DNA of 10,039 nt from positions 1 to 10,039 of the forward strand of contig JAWXCM010000226.1 of NCBI GenBank assembly GCA_034408745.1. Direction: 5' to 3'. Below the pieces are notes generated by a model, which saw only the letters and a list, made by a program, of their open reading frames with translations, was not told where the DNA came from and made no database searches. Below, piece by piece: positions 1-7,011 of the stretch (position 1 is the stretch's first letter; every line of letters begins with the position of its first letter). Source of the stretch: JAWXCM01 sp034408745. GTDB taxonomy: Bacteria > Acidobacteriota > Terriglobia > Bryobacterales > Bryobacteraceae. The position numbers and the translations under genes are program-made.

Positions 1-1514
1 CCCTTACCTGCGTCGCCATACCAAAGCACGCTGCCATCCCGTGCGGCGAAAACGCCGTACAGCGACCTGTAGGTGGTTTGCCGCGGAGTAGCAGCGCCCT
101 TCGGGTAATGGAGCAGCACCGTCGTATTGTTAGCCAGCGTCGCAAGAGTAACTAAGTCACCCTCGGGGGACACGAGGAAGTTAAGGTAAGTGGAGCCCGG
201 AAGATTGATGACGCGCTGGGCCCCAACAGTGTCGCCGATGCCAACCACGCGTACCGGCGCATCCCAGCCGCTCTGCCGGTAGATCGCGTTGTCGGTTGGC
301 GTGCTGATTCTGAAGTAAACCGTGCCGTCTCCCGTAACTCCGAAGTCGTTCTCAAAAATGAGAGCCCCACGCGTTCCAGGCAGACCGTCGGCTGTCGACG
401 CAATCAGGTCTACAGATCCATTCTGGCGGAATCGGAATAACCCGGTGTTGGTGACAGTCTCACCATTGAGCCGATAGGTAGCGCGCACCACGGCATCACC
501 GTCGTTAGACAGGCTGCAGCGCGTGACGTAGAAGCTACTCACAGCTTCGATGGCACCCAGGTACATCCCTTCGGATCCATACCAGTTACTCTCGTCTTTG
601 GTAGCGACTAACAGCCCATGGGAGCTTCCTGCGACCAGCGCGCGAGAAAGAACATCGCCCCGGTCATTCAGAGCGAAGTTCTGAAACTCATAGACAAAAC
701 CGGTAGGTGTAGGTCCGGGCGCACCAGTCGTGCTCAGGGTCCGGAGCGTTCCGTTCTCCCACACGAATATGCCATTCGCAATGCCGCCCAGGGATCCCTG
801 AAATGCGATCTGGCCTCTGCTGTTCGCCGATACCAACGTGCGACGCGGTCGCAGCACGGTGGCCTGCGAAAGCGCATCCGTGCCAGTCAACTCGCGGACT
901 GCGTGCGACGTTCTTAGCCGGACATCCAGCGTCGCGATGCCTTCCACATAGGGCACAAACGGAGAGGTCTGGCCAGCATAGTTGTACCGCGCCCGAACGA
1001 AGAACCGGCCTGCGCCGCTGGCGCCTGCGTTGCCCTGCCTTCCAATCGAAGCAGCCACTGTGGTGCCGAGCCGCATGTTCACGATGTCCCACGTCACCGT
1101 CGTGTTTGGAATTTCGTTGCCTTTGCTGTCCAGCACACGCGCCCGGAACTGCATGGCATCGCCGGTCTCCATAATGTGCTCGCCCGGGGTTACTGCAATG
1201 GAAGACGGCACGACCTGTAGCATCAGGCTGCCCCGCACATTGCCCGCGTTGGCGAAAACTTGCGCCGTGCCGAGCCCCTTCGCAGTGACATTGCCCTGCG
1301 CATCGACGCTCAGTATGTTGGCGTCGGACGCGGCCCACACGAAAGTGTCGCCCGGGCGCACCTGTCCCTGAGCATCGCGCGATACCGCCGTCACGCGGAT
1401 GGACTCGCCATGCACCAGTCGAGTCGAGCCACCAGCCACCAGCACCTGGTTCGAAGGCCCCTGCGCGCAGATCAGACCCGCTATAAGTCCGAGTAACAGG
1501 AAGTACCGAATCAC
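1..1514 (-). CDS. Secreted Ig-like (Big_2-type) protein with NxxGxxAF repeats, 3' end outside window
   Basis: The frame is open for 504 codons from a GTG at 1514 to the window edge, so the C-terminus is missing. The start is set by a GTGA overlap with the stop of the upstream DUF1501 gene and by an AGAGGAAG ribosome-binding site about 8 nt before it. Residues 1-17 form a hydrophobic signal peptide with likely cleavage after ICA. Residues about 22-102 look like a bacterial Ig-like Big_2 domain (TFVWAASDANILSVDAQGN, then GLGTAQVFA). A second Ig-like unit follows at about 104-200 (VTWDI at 140-144). From about 228 the chain changes to NxxGxxAF-type repeats: an exact NSRGQIAF at 231-238 followed by GIFVWENG, then weaker copies near 283, 337 and 393. 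I infer a secreted or surface protein with Ig-like domains followed by a beta-propeller-like region. No catalytic residues are recognised. The missing end may carry the C-terminal domain common in Solibacter-type secreted proteins, but this cannot be seen here. Confidence 0.85.
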   Translation of the reverse strand, partial: MIRYFLLLGLIAGLICAQGPSNQVLVAGGSTRLVHGESIRVTAVSRDAQGQVRPGDTFVWAASDANILSVDAQGNVTAKGLGTAQVFANAGNVRGSLMLQVVPSSIAVTPGEHIMETGDAMQFRARVLDSKGNEIPNTTVTWDIVNMRLGTTVAASIGRQGNAGASGAGRFFVRARYNYAGQTSPFVPYVEGIATLDVRLRTSHAVRELTGTDALSQATVLRPRRTLVSANSRGQIAFQGSLGGIANGIFVWENGTLRTLSTTGAPGPTPTGFVYEFQNFALNDRGDVLSRALVAGSSHGLLVATKDESNWYGSEGMYLGAIEAVSSFYVTRCSLSNDGDAVVRATYRLNGETVTNTGLFRFRQNGSVDLIASTADGLPGTRGALIFENDFGVTGDGTVYFRISTPTDNAIYRQSGWDAPVRVVGIGDTVGAQRVINLPGSTYLNFLVSPEGDLVTLATLANNTTVLLHYPKGAATPRQTTYRSLYGVFAARDGSVLWYGDAGK

Positions 1515-2824
1515 GCGAACACTTCCTCTACAGGTACATACCGGCCCTCGGTGGCATACTGCACATACTCGAACTTACGCCCGGAAGGCGTGTCCGTCAG
1601 CGACTTTGTATAGTCAATGCCGAGAGCGGAGTAAATGGTACAGGCGATGTCCTCCATCAGGATTGCGCGGTTGCCGCTCCACCCGGGTGTGATGACCTTG
1701 CTCCCGTCCGGCGCGGTTTCACCGATGGCCTGACCACCACGAACGCCACCGCCCAACATTACGGCGCTCATCGCGTCCTTGTGATGGTCGCGGCCTCCGC
1801 GAGAGTTGAGTGGTCCTGGAGTGCGGCCAAATTCGCCCATGATCACAATCAGCGTGGAACCCAGCAAACCCGCGCCCTGCAGGTCTTCCACCAGTGCGCC
1901 GACAGCCCTGTCCAGATCCCCCGCAAGCGTGTAGATGTTGGGCTGATAGTTCCGGTCGAACATCTGCTGGTGCATGTCCCAGCCACCGTACGTGATGTTC
2001 ACGAAAGAGCAGCCGTTCTTCGCGCGAACCGCATTACGCGCCGTGATGCAGGACCGCCCGATGCTGGTGGGGCCGTATCGGCCCTCATCGTCGACCGTCC
2101 ACTTAAACACATCCGCGATTGACGTGTTGTACATCATGCGCTTCGCCGAATCGTAGTAACTGGCGTGCGCCGAAACTCCCTCGTCCAGAAATCGTGATTT
2201 ATTCACCTCGTCGAGCCTGTTTAACAACGCGAACTTATCCTCAAACCTCGGCGCGCTCGCAGTGCCGTAGAAGTTATGCTCCAGAGTGCTGAGTCCCGTC
2301 CGGCTAAGTCCCGGGGTCAACGGTTCATACAACCCCCCAAGAAACTTCGATCCCTGCACCAGCCCGCCATTCAGCGAAAGGAACGGCGGAAGCGGTCCTT
2401 GCGCACCCTTTTCCAGTGAAATGATCGCGCCCATTCCTGGCGTCTCTGAGGCAAATGCCGGGTTCGACGGATGCGCCGTCTGCAGATAGAACTGACCCCG
2501 CTCATGCGCCGCTTCCCAACTGGTGACCGATTTCAGCACACAGAGCTGGCTGGCCATTTTAGAGAGACTCGGAAAGATCGTCTTCGACAAAACGAACCCA
2601 CCGCTGGTTGTCTGCAGGTCGATGTCGGTCGGGTTCCACGGACCGTCCTTTGGGTCGAACGTGTCCAGGTGGCTCGGTGCCCCGTTCAGGTTGATGAAGA
2701 TGCAGGCCCGTGCCGTGTTGCGAACCCGCGCACCCGGTGCCACTACCTCGGCATCCCCTCGGCGAATGGCTGTCTGGAATGCCGCAATTCCGGCGGCTGT
2801 CGTAAGAAAAGTACGTCGTTTCAT
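1511..2824 (-). CDS. DUF1501 family protein, Tat-exported
   Basis: The 437-aa product is full length for the DUF1501 family, which belongs to the alkaline phosphatase/sulfatase-like superfamily; its substrate is not established. The N-terminus has KRRTFL at residues 2-7 followed by a hydrophobic stretch, fitting a twin-arginine signal and export of a folded protein. Family signatures visible are INLNGAPSHLDTFDPKDG (44-61), GGWDMHQQMF (280-289), MGEFGRTP (329-336), GGRDHH (343-348) and MLGGGVRGG (356-364). The Asp and His residues in these blocks are the likely metal-site candidates. The ATG lies 10 bp after the stop of the DUF1549/DUF1553 gene, and a GAGG beginning inside that stop codon may serve as ribosome-binding site. 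Its own TGA overlaps the GTG of the Ig-like gene by 4 bp. DUF1501 next to DUF1549/DUF1553 is a recurrent pair in Planctomycetes and Solibacter-type Acidobacteria, so a joint extracytoplasmic role is inferred. Confidence 0.93.
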   Translation of the reverse strand: MKRRTFLTTAAGIAAFQTAIRRGDAEVVAPGARVRNTARACIFINLNGAPSHLDTFDPKDGPWNPTDIDLQTTSGGFVLSKTIFPSLSKMASQLCVLKSVTSWEAAHERGQFYLQTAHPSNPAFASETPGMGAIISLEKGAQGPLPPFLSLNGGLVQGSKFLGGLYEPLTPGLSRTGLSTLEHNFYGTASAPRFEDKFALLNRLDEVNKSRFLDEGVSAHASYYDSAKRMMYNTSIADVFKWTVDDEGRYGPTSIGRSCITARNAVRAKNGCSFVNITYGGWDMHQQMFDRNYQPNIYTLAGDLDRAVGALVEDLQGAGLLGSTLIVIMGEFGRTPGPLNSRGGRDHHKDAMSAVMLGGGVRGGQAIGETAPDGSKVITPGWSGNRAILMEDIACTIYSALGIDYTKSLTDTPSGRKFEYVQYATEGRYVPVEEVFA

Positions 2825-2834
2825 CGAGGCAGCC

Positions 2835-4646
2835 TCAGTAATTGAAGATAAAGTCGAGCTTGTTGAGCAGTGCCCACTGCACGTCCGAAAGCCACTGATC
2901 GCGAACTCCCTTGCGGAGCGACGTCAGCTTAGCGGTTTCGTCGTCCGTGGGATAACGCGACAAGGTTGCCAGATACATCTGAGTAATGGCTTCCGCTTCT
3001 GATATAGGCGCCTGAGCCAGCCGTGCGAGGCGGGTGTTCGCGCCATACGTGCCGGTCGGCAGTGTGCGATTCACATTCATGCTGTCGTTCATCAGATAGA
3101 GAACCTGGAGCAGCGACGGAGACGACTTACGTGGGATCGTCCACCAGTCGCCCCGCCCGAACTGTGTCAGGAAATTGCGGATGTTACCGTCGCCGCGCGG
3201 TTCCGTTGGATCAGGCAGCTGTACCGCGTAATAGACCGGGGAAGGGAAGCCCGTGATGAACATTGGCCCTTCGGTCTGCGTCGCCGTGATCACCGCGTCA
3301 TACACCTCTTCTGCCGACAACCTCCGCGGCGTCTGCTTTGCGAAGTACCACGCGTAGGCGGACTTCCAGTTACCGTCATAACGGCTCGACAACTGGTAAG
3401 CGTTGGAGGAAACGATCAACTGGACAATCGGACGTAACTTGTAGCCGGACTGGATGTAAGAGTCGGTAAGTGCTTCGAGTAACTGCGGATGGCTCGACTG
3501 CATTGGCCAGCCCGCTGGTGGAGGATTGTCCGGGTCCACTCGCGCCAGATCCCACGCATCCGCCGGATCGACAATTCCCCGGCGAAAGAAATGCGCCCAG
3601 AGATAGTTGACGGTCGCACGGGCAAACTGACGGTCTTTGACAAGGATACGCGCGAAATCCCCGCGCCAGTCCGCGGACTGCGGTTCCTCCCCGCTGTACA
3701 TGTACTTCGGTTCCCACACCCCACCGCTGCGAGCTGGCCGCGGACCTGGGTTGGTCTGGCTGACCTGCGTGTAATACCCGCCAGTATTGCGGTCCGTGAC
3801 GTTCCAGATGATGCCCTGGTTGAAGGTGTCTGTGCCGATTCGCTGCAAATTCATGCGTGAGAAGAACGCCGACATGCCCCAGAAATCAGCCCTCTTTCTG
3901 CTCGCCATGTACAGGTTGATCTGCTCCAGATGGCGGCGCCCGTCATGGCATGAGACACACTCGGTTTTAAGGCCGAGGAACTTCGTCGTTACCCGATCGG
4001 TCAGCGTGTCCCACGTGTCCTGAATCGGATCTCCATCCTGCCACCCGCGTACCAGAAAATTCATTGGACCGCTGCGGCTGGACAGACCCTTACCCGTGAG
4101 CATCTCCGTTACCATCTCGTAATAAGGCCGGTCATTCCGAACGCCATCACGGAGCCAGAAGTAAAAGAGGTTGCGCGCCTGAATCGGAATCTCCGCATAG
4201 TAACCGCTGGTAACTTCCATGCGGTTCGCGAGATAGTAAGTGAAATAGTCGGTGAACGGGTCCGACCTCATCAATTCGTCGATCAGCGCGGCGCGCCGAC
4301 CCTCAGACTTGTCCGTCAGGAATGACTGAACGCGCTCGACCGACGGTATGCGACCCGTCAAATCGAGCGAGATACGTCGAAGGAACTCCTGATCCGTGCT
4401 GAGTGGCGCCGAGGCCACCCCGTCAGCCGACATCTTGTTGAAAATGAAATCGTCGATGAAGTTCGCGCTTGCGACCGTGCGCCGCGCCGTCTGCTTTCCG
4501 CTTCGCTTGGCGAAAGCTCCTGCTTCGCGCTCCAGACTAAGTTGTTCCTGAGCCTGAACATACGCCGACTCCGGATACCGTGGACAGTGCGGGTCCACGG
4601 AGCCGTAAGCGGCAGCCGCAATCATAAGAAGGACTACAGCTTTCAA
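2835..4646 (-). CDS. DUF1549 and DUF1553 domain protein with one CxxCH haem motif
   Basis: A DUF1549 domain spans roughly residues 62-265 (FIDDFIFNKMS, then FLRRISLDLTGRIPS at 88-102) and a DUF1553 domain roughly 328-590 (RILVKDRQFARATVNYLW, then RRLSAEEVYDAVI). A single CVSCH at 230-234 is a c-type haem attachment motif, so the protein should be matured outside the cytoplasm. I chose the TTG at 4646 (603 aa). It has GGAG about 8 nt upstream, and the product then begins MKAVVLLMIAAAAYG, a signal peptide. The longer frame from a GTG at 4823 would overlap gatA by 106 bp and bury the signal. Planctomycete relatives often carry a further N-terminal cytochrome-like domain (PSCyt1); none is present here. 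Function is unknown; redox or carbohydrate-related roles have been suggested only from context. It is the first gene of a three-gene module with the DUF1501 gene 10 bp downstream. Confidence 0.9.
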   Translation of the reverse strand: MKAVVLLMIAAAAYGSVDPHCPRYPESAYVQAQEQLSLEREAGAFAKRSGKQTARRTVASANFIDDFIFNKMSADGVASAPLSTDQEFLRRISLDLTGRIPSVERVQSFLTDKSEGRRAALIDELMRSDPFTDYFTYYLANRMEVTSGYYAEIPIQARNLFYFWLRDGVRNDRPYYEMVTEMLTGKGLSSRSGPMNFLVRGWQDGDPIQDTWDTLTDRVTTKFLGLKTECVSCHDGRRHLEQINLYMASRKRADFWGMSAFFSRMNLQRIGTDTFNQGIIWNVTDRNTGGYYTQVSQTNPGPRPARSGGVWEPKYMYSGEEPQSADWRGDFARILVKDRQFARATVNYLWAHFFRRGIVDPADAWDLARVDPDNPPPAGWPMQSSHPQLLEALTDSYIQSGYKLRPIVQLIVSSNAYQLSSRYDGNWKSAYAWYFAKQTPRRLSAEEVYDAVITATQTEGPMFITGFPSPVYYAVQLPDPTEPRGDGNIRNFLTQFGRGDWWTIPRKSSPSLLQVLYLMNDSMNVNRTLPTGTYGANTRLARLAQAPISEAEAITQMYLATLSRYPTDDETAKLTSLRKGVRDQWLSDVQWALLNKLDFIFNY

Positions 4647-4670
4647 AGTATTTCTCCGCGCATTTTCACC

Positions 4671-4676
4671 AGTATA
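4671..4676 (-). promoter_or_regulatory. Candidate -10 box for the export module
   Basis: TATACT on the minus strand matches five of six positions of the sigma70 -10 consensus. It lies 24 bp before the chosen TTG start at 4646, in the 71-bp gap after gatA, giving a leader of roughly 18 nt that contains the GGAG. No convincing -35 box is found at the right distance, so this is tentative. Confidence 0.3.
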
Positions 4677-4680
4677 GTTC

Positions 4681-4714
4681 CAACGCAGTGAAAATTGTGG
4701 GAACCGCTGCGTTG
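4681..4714 (-). repeat. Perfect 8-bp inverted repeat just after gatA
   Basis: CAACGCAG at 4681-4688 and CTGCGTTG at 4707-4714 are perfect reverse complements around an 18-base AT-rich centre. The repeat begins 3 bp after the gatA stop and ends 4 bp short of the candidate -10 box. There is no T-run after it, so it is not a standard intrinsic terminator. It could be an mRNA 3'-end hairpin or an operator for the downstream module. Confidence 0.45.
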
Positions 4715-4717
4715 CGG

Positions 4718-6145
4718 TCAGCCCTGCTCGAAGGCGTGCGCCAGGCGGAACATGCCCGGTTCGTCGAAGTGTCTGGTCAGGATCTGCATCCCCACCGGAA
4801 GGCCCGCCGCGGTGTTGCCGCACGGGACGCTCATGCAGGGAATTCCGGCCAGCGAACCTGTGATCGTGTAGATGTCCGACAGGTACATCTCAAGCGGATC
4901 CGACGTTTTCTCTCCGAGGCGGAATGCAGGGAATGGCGAAACCGGTGCGATGATCGCATCCACTCGCTCAAACGCCTGAGTGAAGTCGCGGGTAATCAGC
5001 GAGCGCACCCGCTGCGCTTTTAGATAGTAGGCATCGTAGTAACCCGCACTGAGCACGTAAGTACCCAGCATGATCCGGCGCTTGCACTCCGCTCCGAAGC
5101 CTTCGCCACGCGTGTTGCGGTACATGTTGCTGAGCGTGTCCGAGTTCGCCGACCGCGTCGTGTATCGAACGCCGTCATACCGGGCGAGATTGGAACTCGC
5201 CTCGGCGGTCGCGATGATGTAATATGCCGCAATCGCGTACTCGGTGTGCGGCATGCTGATTTCCGTGATCTCGCATCCCAGCCGACGAAGCTTGTCCGCC
5301 CCCGCGGCAATCAGGTCGCCTGTCTCGCTGGCCAGCCCCTTGAAGTACTCCTTCGGCAGGCCGATTCGCATCCCCTTCACGTTGCCGTCGAGCAGCGCGG
5401 TGTAGTCGGGCACCGGCGCGGGCGCCGACGTGGAATCAGCCAGATCTTTGCCTGCGATGATCTGTAGCAGAGTAGCGGCATCGCGCACATTCCGCGCGAA
5501 TGGACCGATGTGGTCGAGTGAGCTGGCGAAGGCTACCAGACCGTAGCGAGATACACGGCCGTAAGTGGGAGTTACTCCAACCACACCGCAGAAAGACGCC
5601 GGCTGTCGCACCGAACCACCTGTATCGGAGCCAAGCGCTACCACCGAAGTGCCCTGGGCCACTGAGGCAGCCGACCCACCGCTCGATCCACCAGGCACGC
5701 GCTGAGGGTCGACGGGATTGCGAACTGGCCCGTAGGCCGAGTTTTCATTGGATGAGCCCATCGCGAACTCATCGCAGTTGGCCTTGCCAATGATGACTCC
5801 GCCGGCCGCTTCGAGTCGATCTACCGCGGTCGCGTTATAAGGCGGAATGTAGTGCTCCAGCAGCTTCGACCCGCACGTCGTGCGCAGATCCTTCGTGACG
5901 ATCACGTCTTTCACGGCTACCGGCACACCCGCCAGTGCACCGAGTTCCTCGCCCCGCGCAATCGCATCGTCAACGCGCCGCGCGGCTGCCAGAGCCCGCT
6001 CGGGCGAAGTCATCAACAAGGCGTTTGTTTTCGGATTCTCAGCATCGGCGAACCGCAGCGCTTCGGTGGCCAGTTCCGACGCGCTGAACTGTTTTGTCCG
6101 CAGTCCCTCGCGAATTGAGGTGATGGTAAGTTCCGTCAGGTTCAT
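4718..6145 (-). CDS. gatA: Glutamyl/aspartyl-tRNA amidotransferase subunit A
   Basis: GatA is the glutaminase subunit of GatCAB. It releases ammonia from glutamine, which GatB uses to convert Glu-tRNA(Gln) or Asp-tRNA(Asn) to Gln-tRNA(Gln) or Asn-tRNA(Asn) in the cytoplasm. The 475-aa sequence has the amidase signature with the whole Ser-cisSer-Lys triad: Lys79 in AGVPVAVKD, Ser154 in PGGSSGGSAA and Ser178 in GSDTGGSVRQP, the same numbers as I recall for Staphylococcus aureus GatA. AKANCDEFAMGSSNENSAYG-like blocks around 120-140 are also typical. The ATG overlaps the gatC stop as ATGA and follows AAGGTGAT, a good Shine-Dalgarno match. The C-terminus stops right after AHAFEQ plus one residue. 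Most relatives continue about 10-15 residues (a TDWH-type tail), so this copy is slightly short. gatB is not in the window. Confidence 0.97.
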   Translation of the reverse strand: MNLTELTITSIREGLRTKQFSASELATEALRFADAENPKTNALLMTSPERALAAARRVDDAIARGEELGALAGVPVAVKDVIVTKDLRTTCGSKLLEHYIPPYNATAVDRLEAAGGVIIGKANCDEFAMGSSNENSAYGPVRNPVDPQRVPGGSSGGSAASVAQGTSVVALGSDTGGSVRQPASFCGVVGVTPTYGRVSRYGLVAFASSLDHIGPFARNVRDAATLLQIIAGKDLADSTSAPAPVPDYTALLDGNVKGMRIGLPKEYFKGLASETGDLIAAGADKLRRLGCEITEISMPHTEYAIAAYYIIATAEASSNLARYDGVRYTTRSANSDTLSNMYRNTRGEGFGAECKRRIMLGTYVLSAGYYDAYYLKAQRVRSLITRDFTQAFERVDAIIAPVSPFPAFRLGEKTSDPLEMYLSDIYTITGSLAGIPCMSVPCGNTAAGLPVGMQILTRHFDEPGMFRLAHAFEQG

Positions 6146-6441
6146 CGCTCGATCACCTTCGGCACTTTGAAATGCCCCGCGCCCTTAAGCGGGGCGTTGG
6201 CCAGCGCGACGTCGGTGCCAAGTGGCACATGTTCCACATCGGGCCGCAGCGACGCGGTTTCGCCCGCCTCGAACAACACCTGCGCCATCGGTTCGACTTC
6301 ACTGGTATCCAGCTCGTCGAGCTTGTCCATATGAGTGAGGATCTCGTCCAGATCATGCGCCATACGGTCGATCTCTTCCGAGGTCAGCCGAAGGTTGGCT
6401 AAATCCGCCACGTACCTGACTTCCTGCTGAGTAAGTTTCAA
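6142..6441 (-). CDS. gatC: Glutamyl/aspartyl-tRNA amidotransferase subunit C
   Basis: The 99-aa product has the normal GatC length and pattern: MKLTQQEVRYVADLANLRLT at the N-terminus, a helical segment with HDLDEILTHMDKLDELDT (29-46), VEPM, and a C-terminal LRPDV. GatC wraps around the GatA-GatB interface and stabilises the complex. The start is a TTG at 6441 that overlaps the stop of the DciA-like gene (TTGA), with AAAGG about 9 nt before it. Its own TGA overlaps the gatA ATG (ATGA). Both overlaps suggest translational coupling, which would help keep GatC and GatA in balance. Confidence 0.96.
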   Translation of the reverse strand: MKLTQQEVRYVADLANLRLTSEEIDRMAHDLDEILTHMDKLDELDTSEVEPMAQVLFEAGETASLRPDVEHVPLGTDVALANAPLKGAGHFKVPKVIER

Positions 6442-6842
6442 GCTGTTGCCTTTTTGCGGGCAGCCCGGTAAATGCTCCGCATGACGGGGTCGCGAATCGC
6501 ATCGGCTTCGTCTGCGTCGCTGGCCGTTCGCTGCACCGAAGTCTGAACCGGCCGACGGCTGGGACCTGCAATGCGAAACTCCAGTTCCGTGACCACCGGT
6601 GGTTTGCCGAGCGTTTTTTCAAGGCTGCCAAGAATCTGCGATCGCAGCGCCCAGAGTTGCCGCTGCCAGATATAGTCTTCCACCTCGATCACCAGGCGGT
6701 GGCCGATAAGCCCGGTCACAGTGGTCCTGTTGGCAATGTTCCTGCCAACCGCGACAGGCCACGCCGCCGTTGCGAGTTGTTCCGTTGAGACGTTCTGGGA
6801 ATTGCTTTTCAGCTTCGCCAGAACAAGGCTTGCCCGCTCCAT
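6438..6842 (-). CDS. DciA/DUF721 family protein
   Basis: The 134-aa protein matches the DUF721 family. The conserved core runs from about residue 5 to 92: an N-terminal helix, AAWPVAVGRNIANRT (26-40, with the Trp and VG typical of the family), then RLVIEVEDYIWQRQLWALRS (49-68), a beta strand followed by the W-x-x-x-L helix. Residues from about 93 onward are polar and probably disordered. DciA proteins interact with the replicative helicase DnaB and are thought to be the ancestral bacterial helicase loader, so a role at replication initiation is likely. I leave the symbol blank because family members vary. It is the first gene of an operon with gatC and gatA. No Shine-Dalgarno motif is seen before the ATG, and the predicted leader is very short. 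Confidence 0.85.
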   Translation of the reverse strand: MERASLVLAKLKSNSQNVSTEQLATAAWPVAVGRNIANRTTVTGLIGHRLVIEVEDYIWQRQLWALRSQILGSLEKTLGKPPVVTELEFRIAGPSRRPVQTSVQRTASDADEADAIRDPVMRSIYRAARKKATA

Positions 6843-6860
6843 GGTTGAGGTACGAAACCG

Positions 6861-6889
6861 AGTGTACCATCGCCCGCCAGGGCGGTCAG
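6861..6889 (-). promoter_or_regulatory. Candidate sigma70-type promoter of the dciA-gatC-gatA operon
   Basis: On the minus strand CTGACC (6884-6889) and TACACT (6861-6866) are separated by 17 bp. The -10 is preceded by TG plus one base, an extended -10 element. Each hexamer matches four of six consensus positions. The predicted transcript start, near 6854, leaves only about 12 nt before the ATG at 6842. Confidence 0.45.
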
Positions 6890-7011
6890 GGTCAGAAACG
6901 CCGCTGCGCCGTTCCGAAATTGGTGCAGTTGGGATCCGGGTTTGGCGCCTTCAAGCTGGTGACGGTTTTAGGCTGGGTGCTGGTGGTCATTGCATCGTAC
7001 CCACCCGTTAG
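6890..7011. other. Intergenic region without a confident gene
   Basis: This is the remainder of the 169-bp gap between the metallophosphoesterase stop and the DciA-like gene. It shows no intrinsic terminator (no GC-rich hairpin followed by T residues). A 32-codon ATG frame sits at 6892-6990 on the minus strand, but it has no clear ribosome-binding site and no recognisable motif, so it is not called as a gene. Confidence 0.5.

Noticed and set aside
688..1338. 216-codon minus-strand frame within the Ig-like gene
   Set aside because: It is a shadow in another frame: the GTG-initiated frame covering 1-1514 has the signal peptide, Ig-like and NxxGxxAF features, while this one has none.
2471..3002. 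Plus-strand frames across the DUF1501 / DUF1549-DUF1553 junction
   Set aside because: They run opposite two strongly supported genes and have no recognisable motif.
4681..4714. Intrinsic terminator for the gat operon
   Set aside because: The inverted repeat is perfect, but its loop is 18 bases and no T-run follows, so it does not meet the usual pattern. It is kept only as a repeat.
4647..4823. Extended N-terminus of the DUF1549/DUF1553 protein from a GTG at 4823
   Set aside because: It would overlap gatA by 106 bp, lacks family-like sequence, and would place the signal peptide about 60 residues inside the protein.
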